Shown: positions 46,017-57,611 of the stretch, piece after piece
How the letters are laid out: the number at the start of each line of letters is the position of its first letter
Position numbering within the stretch: position 1 is the first letter of the stretch
DNA from: Panagrolaimus kolymaensis
Lineage: Eukaryota > Nematoda > Chromadorea > Rhabditida > Panagrolaimidae
Assembly: GCA_028622995.1 (NCBI GenBank)
Contig: JAJQJQ010000002.1
Coordinates: 9,238,001 to 9,302,000 of the forward strand
DNA: 64,000 bases
Direction: 5' to 3'
The notes under the pieces: model-generated
The model's database searches: none
The model's input: the letters and a program-made list of their open reading frames with translations, nothing else
Told to the model about the DNA's origin: nothing
Translations under genes and position numbers: made by a program

Positions 46017-46933
46017 AGAAATTAGAGGTAATGGAAGAATATGATTTATTTTTTTGAATATTTAATTTTTATACTTTTTTTGAACCCAAACGAAACTTCA
46101 AAAAGAATTCATCATATGATTCAAACAAAATCAAATATATTTTAATATTATTTTTTGCTTTTTCAACCATTGTTGCAGAATTTTTAGAAATCAAAGTTCA
46201 TTGAATTCATTTATCGTTAGGAAAAAAAATTTTTTTAGAACTCTTAAAAATTTAAAATCATTTTTTTAAGACCATAAATGAGCAATGACGAAAAAGAAGG
46301 GGTTTTTATTAAATATAAAAAAAATCCATCCAACGAAATATTTATTAGCAAAAACAATTTTTTTTGAGTAATTTATAATTTAATTTAAGCTATACACTGA
46401 AAAAAAAATCTTTTTTCCATTGCTTTTCTGAATATGGAATAAATTATTTACTTGAAGTATTGCACGAGTAAACCAAAAAAAATTACTTTAAAAGTTATAA
46501 ATGACTTCCAAAATCATTGTAAATGCTGCTTCAATATTATTCGAATTTATGGCTGATGTTAAAAAAAACTATTCACTAAGCTTGAAAGCTATAATAAAAA
46601 GTCTTATCGGGTTTTTTTTCCATTTCCATAAACAGTTTTTTTTATTTTCGCACCAAATTTTGATATAAAATTTATACAAGCTATAGAATGTTTTTTAATA
46701 CTTTTTAACCGTTACCTAAAAAGAATGAGAATGAAAATATTTTTTACTTTGCTCTACTTAATTCATTAAGCGGCTTTTTTTGCCCTAAGTTTATAATTTT
46801 TGACGCATTCAAATTTCGAAAACAAAATCAAAAATTTTAAGTCTTTTATTTTTAAGGTGTGTACATTTTTATTTTCAATATAAGCTATAAAAATATCAGG
46901 AGAAAGTAAAAAATATTATATAATTTTTTAATC
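46017..46933. other. Intergenic, nothing recognised
   Basis: AT-rich upstream region of the CUB-like gene, with one TTTTTTGAATATTTAATTTT motif at 46053. No gene is seen. Confidence 0.45.
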
Positions 46934-49900
46934 ATGAATCTCATTTTCATTTTAATATTCTTTATTATTGAATTTTCAAAGGTTACAAATGCTACTTATA
47001 TTTGTTCAGATTCATCTCAAATAATTAAAGTTAATAATACTGATGAATTAATATTTTTTGAATCGATAAATTTTCCTAAACTTTTTACCTCTGATGATTG
47101 TTCAATTAATTTTGTTCAAGAAAATGCTACAAGAGTGAGTTGTAAAAAAAACAATACACTCTGATTTTTTTCTGTCCCTGTCTGTTGGCGATGTATTGAG
47201 GCTTGGACCTTATGCATTTTTTGTTGATATTTTGTTAGAAAAATTACATTTCGGATGATTAGATAATTATTCAATAAAATTTAAAAAAGAAAAAGTCGAG
47301 TCGTCCTCCTTTAATATGTTTCATTTTACAAAGCTTTTTATTTATAGAATGTGCGGGGCATATTAATAAGATCGATTGCTCTTTCTAATCTTGATGATCT
47401 ATTCAAGTTTGACATAATTGTTTATGAGAATGTTACTTCGATTTTGTTTGTAAACAAAAATGAATATTATTTCCAATCATTTCGAGGCTATGTTTTGTTT
47501 GATGATTGGGGATATGATTGCCCGTTGGAATCAATAAGTCGAGTGGATCCTTTTAAATTTACTGATGAAACCCAAGTTATTTATTTTCAATCAAGTTATT
47601 ATCCAAATACTTATAACACAAGCACTTTACAACGAAAGCATCCTTGTCTATGGCAATTTTCGGCACCCAAAAATTATGGATTCAAATTTGTTATCGAAAC
47701 ATTAAATCAAATGCCCTCAACGCAATTAAATATCGAAAATAGCACAGAAATTTTACAAACGTACACTTTATTTTATCATAATACATTGAAAATTTTTTGC
47801 TTTTACGGATTGCGTTATTTTTTTAATCTTAAAAGAAAAGCGTGTTGATGATATTTTGTTTTCTAAAGAGTCGAGGGGTGGACTAAAAGTTAAAAAAAAT
47901 AGTAACAGCTTTTTTTCTTTGTTAGAATCCTAGAAGATTTATACAGACCATAATTTCGGTTCCAAGATTCTCCCGAGTTCATGATCCAAAGCAGTTTTGC
48001 TCTTTAGAATTTAACAAATTTCCCTACTTTTTTTAGTCGGCTAGGGTATTAAAACCAGTTATGTAGTATTTTCCATCGCTGATTGTAGCCAAAAGTGATG
48101 GTTTATCCAAGAGACTTTTTCTAACTATTAATAAAATTTAAAGCAATATAATTAATATTTTAGGGAAAGAAATGTTCGAGTCAACCATGCTTATTATAAT
48201 AGAGATAACTATCTGAAAATATATTTGTATGATAAAAATGAAAAGCCTCAGTTTCTTTTGGATATGGTAGAATTTGCTGTTTCAATTTCAATTTTTAAAA
48301 ATGATCAAAAAATAGTGGATGGAGGATGTAAAATTATTAAGAATGGCTCCGTTGATACATGGACTAATAGAAATGATAAAGGATATTTTAATAACGCTAA
48401 ATGCACTTATGACTTAATTATTCCATCTGGCTATGTTGTAAGTGTCGACGTAGTGGGAAATTTTTTGGAAACTTTTGATACGATATTTTATTATGATCAA
48501 TCTGAAAATGAAAGTGATAGCATTTCTAAAGAACGTAAATTGTTTTATGGAAATGAAAATGGGGAAGATAAAATTATTAATTGGACTTTTACAAGTGATG
48601 CGAGCATTAATTCTTTAGGGTTTAGTCTTATTTTTTATAAATATGGTTTGTTTTTTCTTGACCTTTAACAAAATGGAAAATAAAAAATTTTAGTTTGTGA
48701 ATGTTCAAATTCAACAATATTTATCCACGATATGCCAATATGCCTTGCTTCATTTGCTGATCAAAATGATGTATGTAAAATTATTATATATTAAAGCGCG
48801 AAATCCTGTTGTTTTTATATAAAGACAGCATAACAAAAGCGTGTTTCCTCTGCTTCTAACTTTTAAAAAAAGGGAAACGGTTGCTAAAATTATAAAAGTA
48901 AATAAAAAAATTTACCAACTTAAAAAAAATTAAATTTAATAGTTTATGCATTTTTTGAAGAATAAAAAAATTATTTCAGTGTCACCAAATATATTGTGCA
49001 AATTTGGCATGTAATTATACGGTAAGTTTAAGTTTAAATTTTAAAAAATGAAATTAAAGTTTATTAACTTCAAGCTTGTATTCGACGAAATTTACCGAAA
49101 CAAAAATTTTTATTTTAATTTTCTAATTAGAAGCATTGATTTACCCGATATTTTTAAACTTTACACTAACAATGAAAATGTGTTTACTTCAAACAAAACA
49201 ACCAGATTAGAAGATAACATAAATTTTATACCTCCAATTTTTTTTTCTTCGGAAAACGAAAACATATTTGAATTAACTACTTTTGAGTATTCGATGAGTT
49301 ATTATGTTAGTATAACCATCAAAGCACAAGAAGGTAATCTAAAACTGATAAATATTCGTTTTAATTTTTGTTGTTACTTATTAGTTTTTAGCATTACCTT
49401 TTACTTATAACATTGCATTGTCGGATAACATGCCTTACAAAGTTATAGATATTAATGATGAATATAATGGTATATCGGTAAAATACAATACTTCTGAGGT
49501 AATAGATTTATTTCATTTTCATTTATCCTCAGCTTTATACAACTCATTTCCCTTATATTGCTTTTTCTGAAATTTGCATATAATTTTTTTCTTTTAAAGA
49601 ATTAGAGATTTAGAAAAACTCTGGAAAAAAAGAAGAAATAATTAGGATTTTAGGTGTTTACTTTTTAGTACCATGTCAGAGAAAATGCGTTTAATAAAAT
49701 TAAAAATTGGTAATTTTAGCTCTTTGCTAATGCTTCAATTCAAGTTTACAACGATGTCACAGATTTTTGGATATATAAAGATGAAACATTTACTGATTAT
49801 ATAAAATATTGGTATGTGTTTAAATATCAAACTCGTTGTTATCTCTTTGTAAATCTTATGATGATTTAATTTTAGTCGTCGAATTGATGCTACTTGCGAA

Positions 49901-50144
49901 ATCAACTTCCAATAATGATCAAGTTTGGTTGAAAATAAATCGTTTTACACAAATGGCGTATATAGTTTTAATCCATTTTTTTCTTTGTTGATTTAACGAA
50001 AAATGTTTTAGGTTAAATCATACAGGTGATTTTCTGATCTTTAATCATTCTATAGTCGAATTTGGAAAAGGATTTGGCCGAGCTGACGACAACTTTGATA
50101 CATACGCTATAGTAACTATAGAAGCTTTGAATAATACAATCTGA
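46934..50144 (+). CDS. Secreted CUB-like domain protein, multi-exon
   Basis: Exon 1 (46934-47134) has a signal peptide (MNLIFILIFFIIEFSKVTNA) and begins a nematode CUB-like domain (YICSDSSQIIKVNNTDEL). Further exons are 47348 to about 47770, 48164-48645, 48694-48770 and 48980-49021; one from about 49131 to 49335; one or more from 49393 to about 49840; and a last one ending at 50144 (IVEFGKGFGRADDNFDTYA). Repeated blocks with Tyr/Phe/Asp-rich beta pattern and paired Cys (VDGGCKIIKNGSVDTWTNRN, CTYDLIIPSGYVVSVDV) suggest two or three CUB-like domains. In C. elegans such proteins are often gut-secreted and infection-responsive (family knowledge). Some exon junctions do not fit in phase by eye, so exact boundaries, and possibly integrity, are uncertain. 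Confidence 0.6.
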
Positions 50145-52321
50145 ATAAAATCAAAATGGAACTATAAATAATTGCTATTGCATACCAAAATAATGTATCC
50201 ATTAATCGTCTGTTCCTTCTTTATACTGTATTATTTTTTGCATGAACACAATTTTAATATAAAGAAATACAGTCAAAAGTAAAGTTTTTTTAAATAAACT
50301 AGCTGAAAAATGAAATCTTCCTGATTTAAAAAATGTCGCAAAAAAAATAGCAAAACTTTGATTTCCTTTTGCTTCCAAATTTCTCTTTTCAATAGGTTCG
50401 AGTTTTTACTTTACCAAACTTACCATGAATCTATCAAAAACAAAAATAAAAAATACGTTTCCATAAATAGCATTAAAGAAAAAAGCTGCTATCCTTTCTT
50501 ATAAAAATAAAATAAAAAACAAATTTTACAATATTTTGTTGTTTGATTGCTCAATCTTTTTTTCTTCATTCATTCTTTCGCTTGCTTGCTTGTTTATTTG
50601 CGACTATTTTTTTTTGTGTGATTATTTCAATTTTACATTTTTTTATTTTTGACAAAAAATCAAATAATTCAATGAAAGAAAAAACAAATAAAATTTTAAG
50701 GTTTATAATTTATATAAAGAAAAATATAAATGAATTTTTTGAAGGATTAAGGCCTTCACTGTGAATCTACGCTTTGCACCAAAAAAATTTAAGAAATGCT
50801 GCAAAAAATAAATAATTAACATTCGTTTCACACATGTTTAAGTGCCATTAAATTTTTAAAAAAATTGTCTTCCTGCTGTAAACTCTTTAATTTTTGATTA
50901 AAATAAATGTAATTTCAAGAATAAAGTTTAATTCAAACAAAAAATAAAATGTTTCATAAACAAAGGAAAATAAAAAAAAAACACTCACGTTCCAATCAAT
51001 AAAAACTGATAGGAAAAAAAAGGCTACAAAGTGGCTGCCTTTTCTTTCTGACACAAAACGACAAAAAAAAGTATTGTTTCGTAGTTTGTCTGTTGGTTGA
51101 TTTTTTTCTCTTAGTTTATTTTGTCTTATCGCTTGCTTTTCTTTGTAGTGAATAATTTTAACTTTTTTTTCAATATTTTTATTTCACTCTTTTTTCTTTA
51201 ATTTTTTTATTGTACATAGAAATCATAAAATTTTAATATTAATTTAAAAAGTTAAATACGCTTAATTTTGGATAGATTCAAAATGCCTTAATTTAAAAAA
51301 AAGGAAAGCCACAATGCTCTGCAAAACGAAAAGTACGCCACTTGTTGCAAAAAAAAATTTTGATGTTTATATCCATGTTTTTCGCTAGATATGATATTAT
51401 TAAATTAAAAATATGAATGAACATACACATACATAAATTAATTTTTACAAATAAACAAAACAAAAAAATTAATAAGATTTTTATTGCAAACTGCACCACG
51501 AAGGAGAACTTTTTTCTTGCTTTCCACATCCTTCACCAACTTTGCCAAGCAATGGCTTTTTTTCGATTAAATAAATTTCTTCCAAAATATTTGTAAATGC
51601 TGCTTCAATATTGGTTGTGGCCATTTTTTATATCATAAAATGTGTCTTTCATTTTTTCAACAAAAAAATTTGATTAATCGCTGGTCATAAAAAATATTTC
51701 AAAAAATGAACTTTCAAATTATTTTCCAATCAATAAGAGCAGAAATAATAAAGAGCTACTAGCGGCTGCTTTTCCTTTTTCACAAACAAAAAAAAAGAAA
51801 TAAATGTTTGGTAGTTTGTATTTTGCTCTTTGTTTCATTTATTCAATTGTTTTTTGCTTTTTTCTCTCGAAAAGTATGTATTTTTTTTTTTTGAATATTT
51901 TGATTTTATATTTTTTTCTCTTTTGAGTAACATAGAATAATTATTTAGTTTTTAGTACCACTGAAGAAAATATTAATAGGACGTAATTCGTGAAAGAGTT
52001 TTAAAATTTTAAAAACACTTAGTTGTAATTTGTTATAATGCCTTTGGAACAATACACGGTTCAAGCTTCGAGCAAAAATTAAGTTAATATTCCAAATCAC
52101 TTTTCGAGTAAAATTGATGCATTGTTTAGTTTAATTTTTTTACTTTCCTGAAAAAAAAAGACAAACAAGAAAAGTTTTGTTTTTATAAAGCATTTCAAAA
52201 ATGCTTTAAATTTGCGATTTAATATAAAAAAGCAATTTGAAACAGTAAAACGTTTTCGAAAAATAATATAAAATATTACGAAAAAACGAAAAAGCAAAAT
52301 TAAAGAAAAATTTAAAAAAAA
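50145..52321. repeat. Gene-free stretch with two copies of a dispersed repeat
   Basis: Two copies of one degenerate repeat lie at about 50990-51180 and 51722-51910. Shared order: TTCCAATCAATAA, GGCTGC(C)TTTTC.TT, CACAAA.A, TGTTT(C/G)GTAGTTTG, a T-rich stretch with TTGCTTTTC or similar, then TTTTTTGAATATTTT or TTTTTTTCAATATTTTTATTT. Another copy is at 54818-55060 and a partial one at 43390-43510. No terminal repeats or coding capacity are evident. Confidence 0.55.
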
Positions 52322-52439
52322 GCTTGGAGCACTCGAGATTCCCAGGAGGTCTCCCATCCAAGTACTAATCGAGCCCAGCAGTGCTTAACTTGCCAGATCG
52401 GACGGGATGGCGTGCTTTCACTGCGGTATGACCCCAAGC
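52322..52439 (-). rRNA. rrn-5: 5S ribosomal RNA
   Basis: On the minus strand the 118-base sequence starts GCTTGGGGTCATACCGC and contains GCACGCCATCCCGTCCGATC, TGGCAAGTTAAGCACTGCTG and TAGTACTTGGATGGGAGACC, and ends GAGTGCTCCAAGC, which pairs with the 5' end. These are universal 5S features, including the internal A-box and C-box promoter elements for RNA polymerase III. A run of eight T follows directly downstream (52320 and lower), a typical Pol III terminator. It lies divergently from the spliced-leader RNA gene, as in the C. elegans 5S/SL1 unit. Confidence 0.96.
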
Positions 52440-52717
52440 GAATGTCTTTCTTTTTTTGTTGCTCATATAGAAAGGAGAAAGAAAATGGAGAGAAAAAAAG
52501 AATGCACTGCCCAGAAAAAAAAAGAAAAGAAATACGACTGACGACAGCCATCCATCCACAACATCCTATCATTTTTTTGTGCGTCCCTATTCTTCCATTC
52601 TTTTCTCTCTTTTTTTCTCTAATTCTTTAGTTTGGTTGGAGTGAATAGAAAAAACCAAACGCGGCCTTTCTATAATTTTCTTAGAAAATAAAAAGGTGAA
52701 CCAAGGTTTCTATCGTC

Positions 52718-52825
52718 GGTTTAATTACCCAAAGTTTGAGGTAATCATTAAATTCTAGCTCTTTTAAAGTGGCATGGGAAAATTAAAATAAATTTTGGAA
52801 AGTTTTGCTTTTTTTAAAGCAAAAC
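52718..52825 (+). ncRNA. Spliced-leader (SL1-like) RNA gene
   Basis: The gene begins GGTTTAATTACCC and continues AAAGTTTGAG, then the splice donor GTAATC. This is nematode SL1 with one extra A (23 instead of 22 bases). About 50 bases on is a consensus Sm-protein binding site, AATTTTGGAA (52791-52800), directly followed by a stem (GTTTTGCTTT / AAAGCAAAAC, to 52825). Leader plus donor, Sm site and 3' hairpin are the full plan of an SL RNA, which gives its 5' exon to mRNAs by trans-splicing. It is 278 bp from, and divergent to, the 5S gene. Confidence 0.93.
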
Positions 52826-53754
52826 AAAAATTTAAAAAATTTCATTTTAATGAATGAAATCGATGATAGCTCAACGCCCATGTATTGCTTTTGACAAACA
52901 TTTTAAATTTCTGGGTCACTTTAATTTTAAACTTGTGAATGTTTTCCCTACATTAGTAACATGAAACATAGTTAATATCGATATGAATGTAAATTTATGG
53001 ACAGGTGTTTTTTTAAATGATGACGAAATAAACTAGAAATGTTCAGATGAAACACCATGAGATTACACAAAGTGGTTACCAGGATATCCAAAGCTAAATG
53101 TATCTTCTTGTGTTACAATTAGTGGTTGAGGGTTATTTGAATTTGATTGTACAAATGCAAACACTTTGAGATTTGTCTGCAAATTAAAGATTAAATAATA
53201 GATTTTTCATATCATTAACAACTGTGGAAAAAATTTCCTTTATTCAATTTTCTTCTTGTTTACGCAAAAAAAAAATACAGTTTCACTATGTTTAGCTTAA
53301 AAAGAAATTAAGAAAATGGCATGGAGGACATCCAGATTTGTGAAAGGCTGGATTACAATCTTATCATAAATGTTACCGCTTATTTTTTACGTTTATGCTT
53401 GGATCAAAAAAGATTTTTTCCATGCAGCAAAAAAGACACAAACTGGCAAAAAAAAAATCTTTATTGTCCTTATTAAAAAAAGTGAAAAATAGATAAGACG
53501 TAATAAAATGTTGAATTGATGTTTGATATCAGATGAAAGGAAAAAATGTGAAAATAGATAAAATGAGGGTCTAATTCACCGGAGGCGGATCCTGTGAGAT
53601 AGGTAGCCTTTTGAAATAAGATCCAAAACTAAAGGAAAAAATGAATGAAAAAATTAGCATAAAAATGTTCATTCTTTTGAAAGCGTATTTGAAGAATGAA
53701 CTTTGATTTTTATTGAATGAAAATGAAGCGGTGATGAGTGGTCGCTTTCTTTGA
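52826..53754. other. Intergenic, nothing recognised
   Basis: AT-rich flank of the SL RNA gene. No gene was recognised. A weak open frame on the minus strand at 53571-54020 is a by-product of the neighbouring minisatellite. Confidence 0.45.
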
Positions 53755-54175
53755 GGTGCAGGAGGATCCAAAGATAAAGAAGGATCCAAGGATAAGGAAT
53801 GGATCCTAAAAAATAAGAAGGATCCAAAGATGGAGGAGAATCCAAAAAAAGGATCTAAAGAGGATCCACAGTTGAGGAAGGATCCAAAAAAAGAAAAGAA
53901 GAAGGATCTAAAGAAGAGGAAGGATCCAAAAAATAAGAAGGATGATCTAAAGATACAAAAAGATCTAAAGAAGGAGAAGGATCCAAGAATGAAGAAGGAT
54001 CCACTGATGAGGATGGACACAAAGATGAGAATAGATTCTAATATGCAGAAGGATCTAAAAAAGGGGAAGAATCCAAAAAATAAGAATGATCCTTAGAGAG
54101 ATGCAGGAGAATCCAACGAAGAGGAAGGATCTAAAAATGCTGAAGAATCCTAAGATGAGTGTAAAGGATTTTGAA
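53755..54175. repeat. Degenerate 18-bp minisatellite (GGATCCAAAGATGAAGAA)
   Basis: About 20 imperfect units of roughly 18 bases with the core GGATC(C/T)AAA.A, some shortened or expanded. One plus-strand frame reads through part of it as KDPKKEKKKDLKKRKDPKNK-like hexapeptides, and the minus-strand frame as GSFLFFRSF-like repeats. I take it as non-coding. Confidence 0.75.
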
Positions 54176-54317
54176 AGAAAGAAAATGTGTTGTGTGGATA
54201 CTGTAAATATTATGCTCATCTTATTTTGTTGAGACCTTATGAGGGAGACGAGAATTGTATGTTACTAATATGTGGATGTTGTGTGATAAAATAAGATATA
54301 AATTTAAGAAATGAAGA

Positions 54318-54348
54318 GAGCCTGAACGCCTGAAAGGTGTTCAGGCTC
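54318..54348. other. Short GC-rich hairpin
   Basis: GAGCCTGAAC then an 11-base loop then GTTCAGGCTC: a perfect 10-bp stem in an AT-rich setting. A smaller stem (GCCTCCC-GAA-GGGAGGC) is at 54665-54681. Neither has an attached T-run or known RNA motif. Confidence 0.5.
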
Positions 54349-54817
54349 CATTACTTTTAAGAATAAAAATATATAATTACAAATTCAGAATATTAAAGTC
54401 AAGCTTTCTTTATCAGAATCTATCAATAGCTAATTAGATCATAGCTTTGAATTAACTGATTGAATAGAAAATAAATAGCAAAACGTGATGATAAAATTTT
54501 AACATCTGATGTGAAAAAAAAGAAAGATAAGTATAGTTAGCATTCATGGTAACACAAAAAAATCTATAATTTTCATTTTATTTACTAAAGATCTTAGCTA
54601 ATAAATATCGTTTAATAAAATTTTACAATTATTCTTCTAAAAATGAAAAATAGACAAGCAGAGAGCCTCCCGAAGGGAGGCGAAGCCGAAAAATAATATA
54701 TATAATTCTGCCACAAAGAGCCTTTTCCGATCGTTGTTCCTATTTATGTCTAAATATGAAAATAAATTGGAATAAAAAGTGTCGACAATGAAGTGAAATG
54801 AGAAAGAAAGAAAAAAC

Positions 54818-55060
54818 ATGTTCCAATCAATAAAAAATTTTCAAACCGAAGAAAGTTTTTGCTCTAACAAAGTATCGCATGAATGTATCAAAATAAAGAA
54901 AAGAAGCTTCATTGAATAATAATGAGAGAGAAAATGCTGCTTTTTTCTGTAGAAAAATGAAAGAAACTTTAGTTTCGTAGTTGATTAACGATTTTTATTT
55001 ATTCGTGCTTTCTTTTTTATTGCTATTAGTACAAACTTTTTTGAATATTTAGTTTTAAAA
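54818..55060 (+). repeat. Copy of the dispersed TTCCAATCAATAAAA ... TTTTTTGAATATTT repeat
   Basis: Carries TTCCAATCAATAAAA at about 54823, AATGCTGCTTTTTTCTGTAG at 54933, AGTTTCGTAGTTGATT at 54980 and TTTTTTGAATATTTAGTTTT at 55030, in the same order and similar spacing as the copies at 51.0 and 51.8 kb. Confidence 0.5.
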
Positions 55061-56138
55061 TTTATTATTTTTCCAAAAAAAATTTAAAACTGTAAAAATG
55101 GTGGAAACTAAGTACTCTTTGAAAGAATTAATTTTAAAAATATAAATGTACTTTATGACAGATAGAAGATGTCACTATGAATCAATCTACAATGCACAGA
55201 AGAAGTAACATATTTAACCGTGACTCCAACAAAAAAAAAAAGCTGGGCTTTCAAAGTCGAACAATGCCATTAAATTAAAAGAAAATTGTGTTTATCTTGG
55301 AAACACCTTTTCAATTCTGGGTTTTATAATTTTGTTTTCAACGATAATTTTTTTTTCAACATGAAATAAGAAAGTTTTCTCGGAAAAAAAAGTAAAAAAA
55401 AAACTGATTTTCTAGTCAATAAGAGTTGTAGAGAAGTGAGACGAAAATTTCTTTGACTTTAAATTGGACTTTTAAAATCCATGAAAGCTGTGTTGGCTTC
55501 TTCGCAACAAGCACTCTAAATCTTAAAAGTTTTCATTCTTTTCAACTAAAAAATAATAATATTTTCAAATTTCTTTAAATAGATAATTTGTCATTCTGAA
55601 TAAAATATATAATGGAATATAAAATTAGGTCAAAATATTTTACCACTGCTAAAACTGACATCCACTTTGTAAAAAAAAAGTTTAGCTGTCATTTCTAAAA
55701 ATAAAAAAAATATGTTTGATAAACAACACATGTTTTACAGCTTTCAAGAAACATATGTACTAAGTAATAGTAAATCATAGTCTCTTGTGCCACCGAAGCT
55801 TTTTAAAACTAATAAAATTTATTCTTGAAATTAATGAAAATTTTTTTTTATAATTTATAAAAAAGCTGTGTATTAGTTAGTTTCCATTTGTATTATTAGA
55901 CTTGTTTTATTTATTTGCATACTTTTAAAAAACAGATTGAGTTAGCTTTTCTTAGTTTAAGCTTTTTAGTTTTTTGAATTTGCTTATTAAAAAATTTATT
56001 CTTTTCTTGGGACTAACTCTGAAAATCATGAAACATTTTCTATATAAATAAAATTAAAATTTTTCCATAATTCATGAAACCTGTTTTTATGAGATTAGCA
56101 AAAGAATGTTTTAAAATTTATTGAAAGTCGAGCATTAA
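55061..56138. other. Intergenic, nothing recognised
   Basis: AT-rich; no gene or clear repeat. Confidence 0.45.
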
Positions 56139-56398
56139 AGGGAGTGTCTCAAGTGATAGAGATTTCCTTACAGCGGGTGTTCCTAGCCCGAAAGTTTTTT
56201 TTCATTGTCTCAAAAGCTTACAAAGAGCTTCAGATTTTTTGTAGCTTTTTGTAGCATTTTGTTTTTTTTTTCTCGAAGTGCTACAAAAAGCTACAAAAAT
56301 TCGTAGCACTTTGTAAGCTTTTGAGACAATGAAAAAAAACTTTCGGGCTAGGAACACCCGTCGTCGTAAAAAAATCTCTATCGCTTGAGACACTCCCT
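56139..56398. mobile_element. Palindromic MITE flanked by TTAA, family A copy 2
   Basis: A 260-bp hairpin beginning AGGGAGTGTCTCAAG and ending in its complement, flanked by TTAA at 56135-56138 and 56399-56402. It shares the ends and the CGGGTGTTCCTAGCC motif with the 88-bp copy at 45925. Here that motif occurs once in each arm, and a further nested inverted repeat (AAAGCTTACAAAG..., GTAGC-TTTTTGTAGC) fills the centre. It lies about 70 bp before the start of the chemoreceptor gene. Confidence 0.82.
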
Positions 56399-56470
56399 TT
56401 AAAAAACCAATAAAAAGAATCTCAAACATATACTTTTAAAAATAAAAATTCACAATTTTAAAATTTTCAG

Positions 56471-57611
56471 ATGTTATCTTTGCCATATATTGTCTTGATC
56501 GAATATGTAATTGGAATAATTTTTGAATTGATTGGATTCTTATGTTTTTTATTTATTCTCATACATTTATGGTTGAAACAAAAAAATGGAAATGGATTAT
56601 TTCTTTCAATGTATTTTTATATGTTTTCTTGCATTTTACAAAGTTTTTTTGGAATTTTACATTTATTTTATATGAATTTTTTATGGAAAGCGGATTCAGT
56701 AATTTATAATTCTTATATTATGTTTATTTCTGGATTTCCGGCTTCGCTGCTTTTATTGTCAAATAGTTTTTGTGTTAGTTTTTTGTCGTTGGATCGAATT
56801 TTAACGATTTTATTTCCATTAAAATATTCATCAAAATTTCAATTTTCCATAAATATTTGTTTTATAATTTTTTTATTTTCTTATAATTTTATTGTTATTT
56901 TATTTGATGTTATTCCTGGATGGCCAGAATCGAGTGTTACTCAATGCCGCTCATTTGGATGTATTCCAATTAAAACTCAAATGCTTATTTATTTAAATAC
57001 AAGATATTGTATTGCTGCATTAAATGTGTTTTTGGGTGAGCCAAAAAGTTGATAAACTGAAACCATTCATATTTTGTTACAGGCATTTTTCTTGGAATAC
57101 TTTTGCGAAAAAACATTTATTTGAATTCTGTAGCTTCCAAAGCCAATCGACTAATAATTATAACTTTAATAAATGCATTTATTTTTGATTTTCTTCCACA
57201 TTCCACCGCATTTGTTTCATATACGGTAAGCTCTGTTTTATTTAATTAAATTTTTCAAACAAACAAAAAACACCTGTGTCAAAAAAAATTTGCCGCCATT
57301 TTCATATTTTTTCTTGAAAAAACAAAGAAACATTATTTTTATTTTGTGTGGTCTTTTTTTCTATTATAATTGCCGCAGATGTTTTTGAATTTTATATTTT
57401 TTCCCATTTTTACATTCGAACGAACGCCTTAAATCTCTTTTTTCAGATATTTAATTTCCAAATTACATCTGTGGTTGGCCCATACAGCCTTTTCGTAGGT
57501 TCCTTGGATCATGGAATTTGTGCAATTTTATATTCAAAAATTCTGTTAAAAGAATATTTTTGTAAAAGAAAATTTAAAGTTACTGTACTAATGAAAACAT
57601 CGGAGAAATAA
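56471..57611 (+). CDS. Serpentine chemoreceptor, srbc-like
   Basis: Exons 56471-57035, 57083-57225 and 57447-57611, 290 residues. Seven hydrophobic segments are visible, starting LIEYVIGIIFELIGFLCFLF. SLDRILTILFPLKYSSKFQF follows the third helix (a D-R motif). A loop with CRSFGCIPIKTQ, then KANRLIIITLINAFIFDFLP and GPYSLFVGSLDHGICAILYS near the C-terminus, fit nematode Srbc receptors. ATG immediately follows TTTTCAG, which could be a trans-splice acceptor for the spliced leader. A MITE ends about 70 bp upstream. The role as a chemosensory GPCR is from family knowledge; the ligand is unknown. Confidence 0.8.

Noticed and set aside
51073..51095. TTGTTTCGTAG boxes as nematode piRNA (Ruby-type) promoters
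   Set aside because: The core differs from CTGTTTCA, the boxes sit in a longer repeated unit, and piRNA genes of this kind are known mainly from clade V; kept only as a repeat observation.
52097..52630. Long frames on both strands overlapping the 5S gene
   Set aside because: They read through the 5S rRNA gene and adjacent A/T runs; the RNA gene explains the sequence.
53571..54096. Overlapping frames of 149 and 88 codons at the GGATCC repeat
   Set aside because: The 18-bp period keeps frames open on both strands; no non-repeat domain.
57285..57446. Reading 57348-57611 as one exon of the srbc-like gene
   Set aside because: The part before 57447 lies behind a TTTTTTCAG acceptor and breaks the receptor alignment; it is intron.
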